From: Haloprofundus halophilus | Lineage (GTDB): Archaea; Halobacteriota; Halobacteria; Halobacteriales; Haloferacaceae | Direction of reading: 5' to 3' | Assembly: GCF_003439925.1 (NCBI RefSeq) | Contig: NZ_QQRR01000001.1 | Location: 1,550,001-1,614,000, forward strand | DNA: 64,000 bases | Shown here: piece by piece, positions 1 through 7,361 of the stretch | Numbering within the stretch: position 1 is the first letter of the stretch | How the letters are laid out: the number at the start of each line of letters is the position of its first letter | Notes under the pieces: generated by a model | Database searches by the model: none | What the model saw: the letters and a program-made list of their open reading frames with translations, nothing else | Told to the model about the DNA's origin: nothing | Program-made: the position numbers and the translations under genes

Positions 1-699
1 ACCGACCAGCCCGACCCCGACCACGACGGTAAACTCGCCGACCACATCCTGCAGACGAACTACGCGGGCGAGTTGAACACCCAGCGGACGAACCTCACGA
101 CGTCGAACTTCACCCAGAAGGAGGTCGACGCGGTCACCGAGGAGGTGGCGCCGGCCATCGAGGCGGACCTGCTGCGGAAGTACATCGCGTACGCCAAACG
201 CAACTGCTTCCCGACGATGACCGACGAGGCGATGGCGACGATCCGGGAGTTCTACGTCGACCTGCGCGCGAAGGGGGCCGACGAGGACGCCCCCGTCCCG
301 GTCACCGCCCGGAAACTGGAGGCGCTCGTCCGCCTCGCCGAGGCGAGTGCGCGAATCCGACTGTCCGATACGGTCGACGCGGAGGACGCCGAACGCGCGG
401 TCGACCTCGCGCGGTCGACGCTGCAGGACATCGGCGTCGACCCCGAGACGGGACAGTTCGACGCCGACGTCGTCGAGACGGGTCAGTCGAAAACCCAGCG
501 CGACCGGAAGATGAACCTCCGGAAACTCATCGGCGACATCGAGGGCGAGTACGACGGCGGCGCACCGGTCGAGGTCATCCTCGAAGAGGCAGAGGAGAAA
601 CTCGGTATCAGCGAGCAGAAGGCCGAACAGGAGATAGAGGGACTCAAACGGAAAGGCGAACTGTACGAACCGACGCAGGGCCACCTCCGAACGACGTAA
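1..699 (+). CDS. mcm: Replicative DNA helicase MCM, C-terminal part (5' truncated by window edge)
   Basis: Minichromosome maintenance protein, the ATP-driven replicative helicase that unwinds DNA ahead of the archaeal fork. The reading frame is open from base 1, so the start lies outside the window; 232 residues are visible. The visible part begins in the last portion of the AAA+ module (LADHILQTNYAGELNTQRTN), carries the helical sensor-2 region (PVTARKLEALVRLAEASARI, about residues 100-120 of the fragment) and ends in a small charged winged-helix domain. The catalytic Walker motifs are upstream of the window. The stop is followed after one base by the next gene, suggesting co-transcription. 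Identification is secure; only the boundaries of the missing part are unknown. Confidence 0.95.
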   Translation, partial: TDQPDPDHDGKLADHILQTNYAGELNTQRTNLTTSNFTQKEVDAVTEEVAPAIEADLLRKYIAYAKRNCFPTMTDEAMATIREFYVDLRAKGADEDAPVPVTARKLEALVRLAEASARIRLSDTVDAEDAERAVDLARSTLQDIGVDPETGQFDADVVETGQSKTQRDRKMNLRKLIGDIEGEYDGGAPVEVILEEAEEKLGISEQKAEQEIEGLKRKGELYEPTQGHLRTT

Positions 700-700
700 G

Positions 701-982
701 ATGGACCGAATCTCCGCACTCCGGAACGTCGAGGAGGCGCTTCGGGCGTTCGAGGAGGGTGAGGCGGACCTCGAGAGCGCCGAGCGCCGCGTCGTCGCCG
801 TCTTGCGGACGTACGCGACCGAGTTCGAGGTCGACGGCCTCTCGGCGTATCGCGCACGGGGCGACGACCGCGCCGACGGTCTCGTCGTCGTCGCCGACTC
901 CGAACGTGAAGCCGAAGAACGGATTCGGTCGCTGCTCGACGACGAGGGCGGTCTCACGTTCGAGGTCGTCGAGACGAACTGA
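701..982 (+). CDS. Conserved haloarchaeal small acidic protein downstream of mcm
   Basis: A 93-residue acidic protein starting at an ATG one base after the mcm stop, so almost certainly translated from the same mRNA. The N-terminal half (LRNVEEALRAFEEGEADLES) looks helical and the C-terminal half has a beta-alpha-beta look with a run of valines (DGLVVVADSEREAEERI). No cysteines, no membrane segment and no known catalytic motif. I do not recognise a function; its position behind mcm makes a link to replication possible but unproven. Confidence 0.8.
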   Translation: MDRISALRNVEEALRAFEEGEADLESAERRVVAVLRTYATEFEVDGLSAYRARGDDRADGLVVVADSEREAEERIRSLLDDEGGLTFEVVETN

Positions 983-1112
983 CCGTCGAGGGCGGTTCGG
1001 ACGTTCTCCGGGGGATGCGACGAACGAGAAGGGAGACGTGGGACCGATGTGCAAACACTTTAGTCTGTTGCAGCGATACATCAAAAGGACAACGTGAGGG
1101 AGACACTCAGTC

Positions 1113-1733
1113 GTGACAAGTGAGGAGACAGCCGTGGAGAGCGTGTTCGACGGAGCGTCGAGCGTGCTCCTCCTGTCCCCGTCGCTCGACGAAGGCGAGA
1201 GCGACGCGTGTATCGAGTTGCTGCACCCCGACGACGCCGACAAGAACGCGCTGTGGGTGTCGTACACCAAGTCTCCGGACGCGCAACTGCGCCGGTGGCG
1301 AACCCACAGCGAGCATCCGCCGGCGAACGTCGGCGTCGTCAGCGTCGGCGATTCGACGCGCTCCGTTGGCGCGCCTGCCACGGCGGGAGCGGACGAAAAG
1401 CAACTCGACACGGGTGTCAAAACCGTCGCCAACCCCAACGACCTCACGGGGCTCGGCATTAGTATCACCGAACAGCTGAGTCGCTGGCGGGACAACGGCA
1501 ACCGGACCGTCGTCTGCGTCGACTCGCTGACGGCGATGCTACAGTACGTCGAACTCCAGACGGCCTACGAGTTCCTCCACGTCCTCACCGGCCGGCTGTA
1601 CGCCGTCGACGCCGTCGCACACTTCCACATGGACCCCGGCGCGCACGACGAACAGACCGTCGAGACCATCGCCTCGCTCTGTGACGCCGTCGTCGAACTC
1701 CGCGACGACGGGCGACGCGTCAGGTGTCGATAA
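1113..1733 (+). CDS. RecA/KaiC-fold haloarchaeal protein lacking a Walker A motif
   Basis: A 206-residue protein with a GTG start. The order of segments (SSVLLLSPSLDEGE near the N-terminus, and RTVVCVDSLTAMLQYV near residue 135) follows the layout of RecA/KaiC-like ATPase domains, the second segment standing where Walker B would be. There is no GxxxxGK[ST] loop at the N-terminus, so ATP hydrolysis is unlikely. Related haloarchaeal proteins are often found near signalling genes. It is separated from the mcm pair by 130 bp with A/T-rich stretches that could hold its own promoter. Function unknown; the fold assignment is inference from motif order. Confidence 0.8.
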   Translation: MTSEETAVESVFDGASSVLLLSPSLDEGESDACIELLHPDDADKNALWVSYTKSPDAQLRRWRTHSEHPPANVGVVSVGDSTRSVGAPATAGADEKQLDTGVKTVANPNDLTGLGISITEQLSRWRDNGNRTVVCVDSLTAMLQYVELQTAYEFLHVLTGRLYAVDAVAHFHMDPGAHDEQTVETIASLCDAVVELRDDGRRVRCR

Positions 1734-1742
1734 CTCCGAAGA

Positions 1743-1752
1743 TTTTAATTTT
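1743..1752 (+). promoter_or_regulatory. TATA-like box for the 1774-4445 gene string
   Basis: The run TTTTAATTTTA lies about 25-30 bases before the GTG at 1774, the usual spacing for a haloarchaeal leaderless transcript. It supports the chosen start at 1774 over in-frame upstream starts such as 1681 and implies that the following four genes have their own promoter. Confidence 0.6.
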
Positions 1753-1773
1753 AGAACGGTTACAGCTGTATTC

Positions 1774-2112
1774 GTGCTGCTGGTCGTCACGTACTCACAG
1801 GCCGCGCGAGCGACGCTCCGGAACGTCTGCCAAAGCCACGAGGCGACCGTCGTCAGGCGGTTCGGCCGCGCGGCGCTGTTCGAAGCGACCGAGTTGGGCG
1901 CGTTTCTCGCCCTCCGGTTGCGAGCGAAACACGGCGGTGACGTGCAACTGTCGCGGACCGAGCCGTTCAACGAGTTCGCCGAAGTGGAAGCGGATATACG
2001 CGAGGCCGCGACGGCGTACGAAGCCCGCGACTCGCCGAGCACGCCGTACACGAAGTTCGCGGCGGGAACCGACTATCCGAACCCCGAACGGATGCGCGGC
2101 CGAGAGCTGTGA
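1774..2112 (+). CDS. Conserved haloarchaeal protein, first of the MinD-linked gene string
   Basis: A 112-residue protein. The frame is open further upstream to 1681, but the GTG at 1774 gives the N-terminus MLLVVTYSQAARATLRNVC, which fits a compact beta-strand start, and a TATA-like box sits 22-31 bases before it. The sequence contains conserved-looking patches (HEATVVRRFGRAALFEATEL) and no membrane segment. The stop codon overlaps the GTG start of the next gene by four bases, indicating translational coupling. I do not recognise a function; the protein travels with the MinD-like ATPase two genes downstream. Confidence 0.8.
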   Translation: MLLVVTYSQAARATLRNVCQSHEATVVRRFGRAALFEATELGAFLALRLRAKHGGDVQLSRTEPFNEFAEVEADIREAATAYEARDSPSTPYTKFAAGTDYPNPERMRGREL

Positions 2113-2948
2113 GCGTCGTGACGGTCCGCGTCGGCGCGAGGACGTACAGCGGTCGAGCCATCGACCTCAGAACGGAGAACGTCGCGCCCACGGCCGTCTA
2201 CGAAGCCGCTACGGGGGATACGAACGGCCGCGTCGTCGTAGAGAGCCCGGAACCGGGCGAGGGGTACGAGACGCTGTGGTGCATCCGCGAAGAGCCGACG
2301 AGTTCGGTCGTACGCTCGCTGGAGGCGGCGGCGCGGTCGCGCGGACAGACCGCACCCGAAGACGACGAACGGGCGAGTGTCGAAGCGACGCTCGCGGAAC
2401 TCGACGTACCGACGGTCGAGACGACTGCGGCTCGTCGCCGCGTCGCCAGCGTGGGTGCGGACGAGGAGCGGCTTCGAGAACGCGTCGCGGAACTGCGGGG
2501 CAGACTGCAGGCCCGTCGTGAGGCGGGCGAGAGCGTCGACGGCGTCCGGCAGACGCTCTCGGAGGCGGCCGGGCGACTCGCCGAAGTCGAGACGGAGCGA
2601 ATCGCCGCCGAACAGGCGCTCGAACGCGCCGAGCGCGAGGCCGCCGCCGCGCGAGACGCCCGCGAACGGCGACTCCGACTCGAAGACCGCGCCGCAAACC
2701 TCGCACGTGCGGCCCGTCGCCGCCTCGCCGGAGGAGTGTACGACGAGTTCGCGTCGGCGTTGCGGTCGCTGCCCGGCGAAGCCGACCCGGGCGCGACACC
2801 GGCGGAGTTCCGCGGCGACCCCGTAATCGCCCGACTCGCCGCCGTTCGCGTCGCCGACCTCGGCGCGCCCGTCGTCCTGTGTGCCGACCGGTTCGACGAC
2901 GCTGACGCGGCCGCAGAGGCCCTCGACACCTCCGTCGTCCGAGTTTAA
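2109..2948 (+). CDS. Coiled-coil haloarchaeal protein of unknown function
   Basis: A 279-residue protein whose GTG start overlaps the previous stop by four bases (an in-frame GTG nine bases later is an alternative). Residues about 100-205 are rich in Arg, Glu and Ala with heptad-like spacing (RLRERVAELRGRLQARREAG; AEQALERAEREAAAARDARE), predicting a long coiled coil between two small globular ends. The N-terminal domain has a beta-rich look (VTVRVGARTYSGRAIDLRTE). No enzyme motif found. Coupling to its neighbours suggests a subunit or adaptor of a complex with the MinD-like ATPase, but this is inference. Confidence 0.8.
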   Translation: MSVVTVRVGARTYSGRAIDLRTENVAPTAVYEAATGDTNGRVVVESPEPGEGYETLWCIREEPTSSVVRSLEAAARSRGQTAPEDDERASVEATLAELDVPTVETTAARRRVASVGADEERLRERVAELRGRLQARREAGESVDGVRQTLSEAAGRLAEVETERIAAEQALERAEREAAAARDARERRLRLEDRAANLARAARRRLAGGVYDEFASALRSLPGEADPGATPAEFRGDPVIARLAAVRVADLGAPVVLCADRFDDADAAAEALDTSVVRV

Positions 2949-2973
2949 ATACGGTCACGCGGCAGACCGGGGT

Positions 2974-3756
2974 ATGGAGCTCTCTTGGAGCGTCGACCAC
3001 GCCGATGGCATCTCGTTCGTGACCGTCCGAGTGACCAACGACGCGCGTGTCGACCAGCGTATCCGCGTCGAGAACCGACTCGCCGGACCGGTGTTGCCGC
3101 CGCGACGTGCCGGCGTGCCGGAGGCCGGATGGGACGACAGCGGGTACGAGACGGTCGTCCCCGCCACGGAGTCCGCTTCCGTCGGCTACGCCTGCCCGGC
3201 AGACGCCGACGAACCGCCGGTCGAACTCGTCGAAGCGGGTCGTGTAGACGGACCCGAGCGTCGAGACGCGACGCCGACGGCCGAAGAGGCTCTGCGACGG
3301 TGTGGCGTCGCACGTCCGCCGCGCGAAGCAGTCACGGTTCCCGAACCGAACGACGGGAGCGGCGACGAGCACCGGGTCGACGGGCATCGGGTCGACGAGC
3401 GCCGAGTCGACGAGCACGGAACCGACGGACGTGAACGGAGAGGTCCGGAACGGGACGCTGGCCGCGACGGAGCGGAGCGTCGGGCGACTCCGGCCGAAGT
3501 TCCCGAACCGGTCGACGTGTGGTTCGACGGAGTTCGGGCGCGCATCGGACGGGCCGAGACGCTCACCGGCGCGTCCGTGGCGGAAGCGACGACGACGCTC
3601 GAAACGCTCGGCGGCCTCGGGGCCGCGGAGCGACTGCCCGCGCGACTCGAACGCGACGCCGCGGCGTTGCGCGCGATTGCGACGAACGCCGAGCGACTTG
3701 CCGACAGGGTCGAGTCGACGGACGTTCCGGTCGAAGCGCTCGGGAGGTTGGCGTGA
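2974..3756 (+). CDS. Haloarchaeal protein with charged repeat linker, upstream of MinD-like ATPase
   Basis: A 260-residue protein. The ATG at 2974 is preceded 25-30 bases upstream by TTTAAATA (2944-2951), so it probably starts a leaderless message of its own in addition to read-through. The N-terminal about 90 residues look like a beta-sandwich (ISFVTVRVTNDARVDQRIRV). A hydrophilic linker (about residues 130-155) contains short repeats of the type RVDxHRVDERRVDEH. The C-terminal about 90 residues are helical (DVWFDGVRARIGRAETL onward). It overlaps the MinD-like gene by four bases. Function unknown. Confidence 0.8.
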   Translation: MELSWSVDHADGISFVTVRVTNDARVDQRIRVENRLAGPVLPPRRAGVPEAGWDDSGYETVVPATESASVGYACPADADEPPVELVEAGRVDGPERRDATPTAEEALRRCGVARPPREAVTVPEPNDGSGDEHRVDGHRVDERRVDEHGTDGRERRGPERDAGRDGAERRATPAEVPEPVDVWFDGVRARIGRAETLTGASVAEATTTLETLGGLGAAERLPARLERDAAALRAIATNAERLADRVESTDVPVEALGRLA

Positions 3757-4445
3757 TTCTCGCCGTCGTCGGCGGAAAGGGCGGCGTCGGCAAGTCGACG
3801 GTCGCGTACAACCTGACCGCAGCCCTCGACGAAGGTGGCGAGCGGAGACGGAGTCTCGTCGTCGACGCCGACCTCGGGATGGCCGACCTCCCGTCGAAGC
3901 GGGGCCCCGACCTCCACGACGTGCTGGCGGGACGCGCCGACCCGCTCGAAGCGGTTCGAGGTGGACCGGTCGACGTACTCGCGTGCGGGCGGTCGCTGGC
4001 CGGCGCGCGGGCGGCGGACCTCGCGTCGCTGTCGGCGGCGCTGGAACCGGTCGAACGCGAGTACGGAACCGTCGTTCTGGACTGTCCGGCGGGGATGCGC
4101 GCCGACGTGGGAGTGCCGCTGGCGCTGGCGGACGCGTGCGTCGTCGTCGCCTCGCCGAAACCGTTCGCGCTCGCCGACGCGGTTCGGAGCAGAGCGCTCG
4201 CCCGCGAACTCGGTTCGGGCCTCGCCGGCGTCGTGTTGAACCGCGTCGTCGACGCCGCGCCCGAACGGGCCGTCGGCCGAGCGTTGGGCGCGCCCGTCGC
4301 AACCGTCCGCGCGGACCCGCGAGTCGGCGAATCCGTCGAGAGCGAGCGCCCCGTCGTCGCCGCCGCACCGGAGAGCGAGGCGGCGGGGGCGTTCCGGCAG
4401 GTCGCGGGCGCGGTTCGCGCCTGTAACCGGTCCTGTAGGCGGTGA
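3753..4445 (+). CDS. MinD/ParA-family P-loop ATPase
   Basis: A 230-residue SIMIBI-class ATPase. It opens with the deviant Walker A motif GGKGGVGKST (residues 7-16), with the signature lysine, and has the switch/Walker B-like segments VVDADLGMADLP and VVLDCPAGMRADVG. Family members position proteins or DNA, or assemble surface structures, through ATP-dependent dimerisation. The GTG start overlaps the stop of the preceding gene by four bases; starts further upstream in this frame (to 3519) would lie inside that gene and are rejected. No C-terminal amphipathic membrane-targeting helix is obvious. The specific cargo is unknown; the three co-transcribed unknown proteins upstream are the best partner candidates. 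Confidence 0.9.
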   Translation: MILAVVGGKGGVGKSTVAYNLTAALDEGGERRRSLVVDADLGMADLPSKRGPDLHDVLAGRADPLEAVRGGPVDVLACGRSLAGARAADLASLSAALEPVEREYGTVVLDCPAGMRADVGVPLALADACVVVASPKPFALADAVRSRALARELGSGLAGVVLNRVVDAAPERAVGRALGAPVATVRADPRVGESVESERPVVAAAPESEAAGAFRQVAGAVRACNRSCRR

Positions 4446-4466
4446 GGTCGAGAGAAAAAGGCTCGG

Positions 4467-5330
4467 TCAGTCGCGCAGGTCGTAGTAGGTGCTCCGGAGC
4501 GTGACGGGCGTGACGCCCGCGACGTCGGCCGCCTCCTGTTGTGTCACCTGCGCGTCGAATTTCCGGGCGGCCGTGTAGAGACAGGCGGCGGCGACGCCGC
4601 CGGGATTTCGACCCGCCGCGAGACCGCTATCGTGGCTCTCGGCGGCGAGTTCGCGGGCGCGGCGCTCCACCGCCGAGTCGAGGTCGAGCTCGCTCGCGAA
4701 CCGGGGGACGTACTCCGCGGGCGAGATGGGGCCGACCGGAAGCCCGAGGTCGCGGTTGAGGGCGTCGTACGCCGCGCCGTGTTCGTTCTCCGTCGCGCGG
4801 GCGACGTCGAGCACTTCGTCGACGGTCCGCGAGACGCCGGCGACGCGGCAGGCGGCGTAGACGCACGCCGAGGAGAACCCCTCCAGCGAGCGTCCGCGAA
4901 GCAGGTTCTCGTTCTGCGCGGAGCGAAACAGCGAACAGGCGTGGTCGCGGACGCGGTCCGGTAGCGACAGCGCGCCGGTCACTCGCCGGATTTCGGTGAA
5001 CGCGTACACCTGATTGCGCTCGCGCTTCGAGGAGATGCGCGCGCGGTTGTGCTGTCGACGCATCCGCGTCAGACGGCGACGCTTACGGCCTTTGACTCGG
5101 GTCGACCGGCCGATTTCGGTAGTGAGGCCGCGGTCGTGTCGCGAACGCGTCAGCGGCGCGCCGGTCCGCTCGGGGTTCGTCTCGTCGTCGGCGAACGACC
5201 GCCACTCGGGGCCGTGGTCGATGTGGTCGGCGGCGACGACGAGGCCGCAGTTCGCGCACACGGTCTCGCTGCTATCCTTCCGCAGTCGGCCGTCGCATTC
5301 GGGGCAACCGGTCGCTTGTGTCTTGCTCAT
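4467..5330 (-). CDS. tfb: Transcription initiation factor IIB (TFB)
   Basis: A 287-residue archaeal TFB that bridges TATA-bound TBP and RNA polymerase. The N-terminal zinc ribbon is visible (CPECDGRLR near residue 9 and CANCGLVVAADH near residue 26), followed by the B-reader/linker region (ADDETNPERTGAPLTRSRHD) and a basic stretch, and then two cyclin-like repeats (about residues 100-190 and 195-285). Haloarchaea carry several TFB paralogues with different promoter preferences, so this may be a specialised one. A strong TATA box 24-32 bases upstream indicates a leaderless mRNA. It is divergent from a predicted HTH gene across a 27-bp palindrome that may control one or both. Confidence 0.95.
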   Translation of the reverse strand: MSKTQATGCPECDGRLRKDSSETVCANCGLVVAADHIDHGPEWRSFADDETNPERTGAPLTRSRHDRGLTTEIGRSTRVKGRKRRRLTRMRRQHNRARISSKRERNQVYAFTEIRRVTGALSLPDRVRDHACSLFRSAQNENLLRGRSLEGFSSACVYAACRVAGVSRTVDEVLDVARATENEHGAAYDALNRDLGLPVGPISPAEYVPRFASELDLDSAVERRARELAAESHDSGLAAGRNPGGVAAACLYTAARKFDAQVTQQEAADVAGVTPVTLRSTYYDLRD

Positions 5331-5353
5331 ACTCGAAACTCGGTCCCGATGGA

Positions 5354-5362
5354 GTATTTAAA
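5354..5362 (-). promoter_or_regulatory. TATA box of tfb
   Basis: Read on the minus strand the sequence is TTTAAATAC, centred 28 bases before the tfb ATG, giving a leaderless transcript. Confidence 0.75.
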
Positions 5363-5402
5363 CACGGGAGAAATCGGCGGGAATCGGAGTGTGACGGCTC
5401 GA

Positions 5403-5429
5403 AGAGCGTATCGGTCACCGATACGCTCT
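5403..5429. promoter_or_regulatory. 27-bp perfect palindrome between tfb and the divergent HTH gene
   Basis: Two 13-base arms (AGAGCGTATCGGT and its exact reverse complement) flank a single C at 5416. It lies roughly midway between the TATA boxes of the two divergent genes, about 40 bases from each. Such symmetry and placement suggest a binding site for a dimeric regulator; an RNA hairpin role is less likely because neither expected transcript includes it. Confidence 0.65.
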
Positions 5430-5463
5430 CGTTCTGTTTTATTGAATACTCTCCTACGTCGAT

Positions 5464-5472
5464 AACTTTTAG
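5464..5472 (+). promoter_or_regulatory. TATA-like box for the gene at 5500
   Basis: AACTTTTAG lies 28-36 bases before the ATG at 5500, consistent with a leaderless or nearly leaderless message. Confidence 0.5.
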
Positions 5473-5499
5473 TGTGGAGGGGAAGCACCTGCCGCCAGA

Positions 5500-6015
5500 A
5501 TGGGACTGGCTGACATCGCCGCGGGCATCGAGGTGACCGCCGAGCAGGACGCGCGGGGCGTCCCCACCGTCGACGACACCGGCGTCGACCTCCGAGAGCG
5601 GTTCGACGCGCACGCCGAGGCGCTCCCGTGCGACCCCGACGCGGCCGCAACGGTGTTCGACGCGTACGCGGGCGGCGCGAGCGTTGGCGAGAGCGCACAC
5701 GAGGCGGGCGTCGCGCCGATGACCGCCGCGAAGACGCTACACCGCTGCGGCGTGTCAGGCGTGACGCCGCTGAGTCCGACGGCACGGGAGATTCTCCGGG
5801 ACTGGCTCGACGGCGAACTCCCCCGGACGGAGGCGCGGACGCTCACCGGAGCGTCGAAGACGGAGTTCGCGCTCGCGGCGTACGTCGAGACGCACGACCC
5901 GGTCGAGGAGTTGGCCGACGCGACGGCGGGCGAACTGACGCCCGGCACGAACGCGACGGTGGCGAAGCGGGACGCGCTGGCGGAGACGATGAGCGACGCG
6001 AGCGAGTTCTTCTGA
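5500..6015 (+). CDS. Predicted HTH-containing haloarchaeal protein divergent from tfb
   Basis: A 171-residue protein of unknown function. Residues about 48-85 (ATVFDAYAGGASVGESAHEA then GVAPMTAAKTLHRCG) have the helix-turn-helix spacing seen in sigma-region-4 and HTH_23-like domains, and a second helical pair follows (ILRDWLDGELPRTEARTL, SKTEFALAAYVET). No catalytic motif or membrane segment. Its position opposite tfb across a palindrome makes it a candidate autoregulated DNA-binding protein; this is inference. It ends five bases before the stop of the convergent MinD-like gene. Confidence 0.75.
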   Translation: MGLADIAAGIEVTAEQDARGVPTVDDTGVDLRERFDAHAEALPCDPDAAATVFDAYAGGASVGESAHEAGVAPMTAAKTLHRCGVSGVTPLSPTAREILRDWLDGELPRTEARTLTGASKTEFALAAYVETHDPVEELADATAGELTPGTNATVAKRDALAETMSDASEFF

Positions 6016-6019
6016 GTCG

Positions 6020-6778
6020 TTACTTCGTCAACCGCCGCAGCGACGACGGGAGATAGCCGTCGACGCCGGCGAGAACGCTCTGCTCTTCGAATTCGAGGTC
6101 GAGTTCGGTCGCGACGACCACCTCCGCGGCGTGAGCGACCGTCGGCGCGAACTCCCCGGAGGCGTCGAGCGACGCCGGGAACGACGCGTCGGTGGCGGGG
6201 ACGAACGCGTCGGCCGCCTCGAACCGCCCGCGAGTGGCGATGGTCGCGTGGCTCTCGATACCGAGGTCGGCGAGTCTGTCGCGGATGCGACGGTTCGCCT
6301 CCGCGCCGCGGTCGGTCGCGGGTGTAACGGTGACGACCCGTTGGGCAGCGTCAGCGGCCGCGATAGACTGGTTGGCGGCGACCGGCGGCACGTCGAGGAG
6401 GACGTGGTCGAAGGCGTCGGCGGCCTCGGTGACGCGCGTCTCGAATCGACGAGCGGCCTCGGCAGTCTTCGCGCGGGCGAAGCGCTCGAACGGCGCGCTG
6501 GCGGGGACGCAGGCGACGCGTCCGGCGACGGCGTCGGGGAGCGGCACGTCGACGAGTCCGGCCTCTAACGGCGTCTCCGGTTCGACCAAGAGCGTCGTCA
6601 TGTCGGTGTCGAGTCGGCCGTCGAGGTAGTCAGCGAGTCCCTGCGTCGCGAACGCGGCGTCGAGTATGGTGACGTCGCGGCCGTCGTTTGCGAGCGTCGC
6701 CGCCAGTTCGAGCGTCGTCCGCGTCGTCCCCGCGCCGCCGGTCGCCCCGACGAGCGCAGCGGAGACCGTGTCAGACAT
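6020..6778 (-). CDS. MinD/ParA-like P-loop protein with altered Walker A
   Basis: A 252-residue protein with the overall pattern of MinD/ParA ATPases: N-terminal loop GATGGAGTTRTTLELAATLA, DVTILDAAFATQGLADYLDG after strand two, and the Walker-B-like FDHVLLDVPPVAANQS. The loop aligns with KGGVGKTT but both lysines are replaced by threonine, with an arginine two positions later, so normal ATP hydrolysis is doubtful. The ATG at 6778 (MSDTVSAALVG) is preferred over one 21 bases upstream because it starts directly at the first strand. Possibly a regulatory partner of true MinD proteins. The family is clear; the role is not. Confidence 0.85.
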   Translation of the reverse strand: MSDTVSAALVGATGGAGTTRTTLELAATLANDGRDVTILDAAFATQGLADYLDGRLDTDMTTLLVEPETPLEAGLVDVPLPDAVAGRVACVPASAPFERFARAKTAEAARRFETRVTEAADAFDHVLLDVPPVAANQSIAAADAAQRVVTVTPATDRGAEANRRIRDRLADLGIESHATIATRGRFEAADAFVPATDASFPASLDASGEFAPTVAHAAEVVVATELDLEFEEQSVLAGVDGYLPSSLRRLTK

Positions 6779-6872
6779 ACGCCGAGTTGGTGCCGCCATC
6801 CGGCTAAAAATCTACGGTTCTCTGGACAGTTCGACTCGGAAGCGAGTTTCGCCGCGAGACGGCGCGACCGAC

Positions 6873-7292
6873 TCACCCGGCGATGTCGTCGGCGATGGCG
6901 TCGAGTTCCTCGTCCGAGAGCTCGGGTCGCTCGCCCGCGACGGCGTGAATCGGGCCGCCGCCGTCGCCCTCGAAGCGCGGCACGAGGTGGACGTGAACGT
7001 GCGGTACCTCCTGTCCGGCGGCGCTGCCGTCGTTGACGCCGACGGTGACCGCGTCGGCGTCGACGGCCGACTCGACGCGCGGGGTGAGTTCGTGGACCGC
7101 CGCGAACAGGTCGGCGGCTTCGTCGTCGGAGAGGTCGTCGAGTCGCTCGGCGTGGTCCTTGGGGACGACGAGCGTGTGCCCCGCTGCGAGGGGGTTGGCG
7201 TCGAGGAACGCCAGTACCGTGTCTGTCTCGTAGACGGTGCGTCCGGGAATCTCGCCCGCGACGATTTTGCAGAAGATACAGTCGTCGGCCAT
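6873..7292 (-). CDS. HIT-family nucleotide hydrolase
   Basis: A 139-residue histidine-triad protein with the catalytic signature HVHVHLVP (about residues 89-96) and the N-terminal zinc-type pair in DCIFCKIVAGEIP. HIT proteins hydrolyse nucleoside phosphoramidates or dinucleotides such as Ap4A and AMP-lysine adducts in the cytosol. The ATG at 7292 gives the typical MADDCIFCKI start; a start nine codons upstream is possible but lacks similarity to the usual N-terminus. Located between the MinD-like gene and a uracil-DNA glycosylase, all on the minus strand but with gaps of about 70-100 bases, so probably separate transcripts. Confidence 0.93.
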   Translation of the reverse strand: MADDCIFCKIVAGEIPGRTVYETDTVLAFLDANPLAAGHTLVVPKDHAERLDDLSDDEAADLFAAVHELTPRVESAVDADAVTVGVNDGSAAGQEVPHVHVHLVPRFEGDGGGPIHAVAGERPELSDEELDAIADDIAG

Positions 7293-7361
7293 AGTGTGAG
7301 CGTCTCTCGCCGTCGGCAAGAAAGTTCGGACGGAGGCGAGACGGGTCGCCTCGGCGGCGGC

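Noticed and set aside
2209-4368. Very long open frame (719 codons) antisense to the MinD-linked genes
   Set aside because: Arg/Pro-rich product typical of the antisense frame of GC-rich coding DNA; the plus-strand genes have normal haloarchaeal composition, coupled starts and a P-loop.
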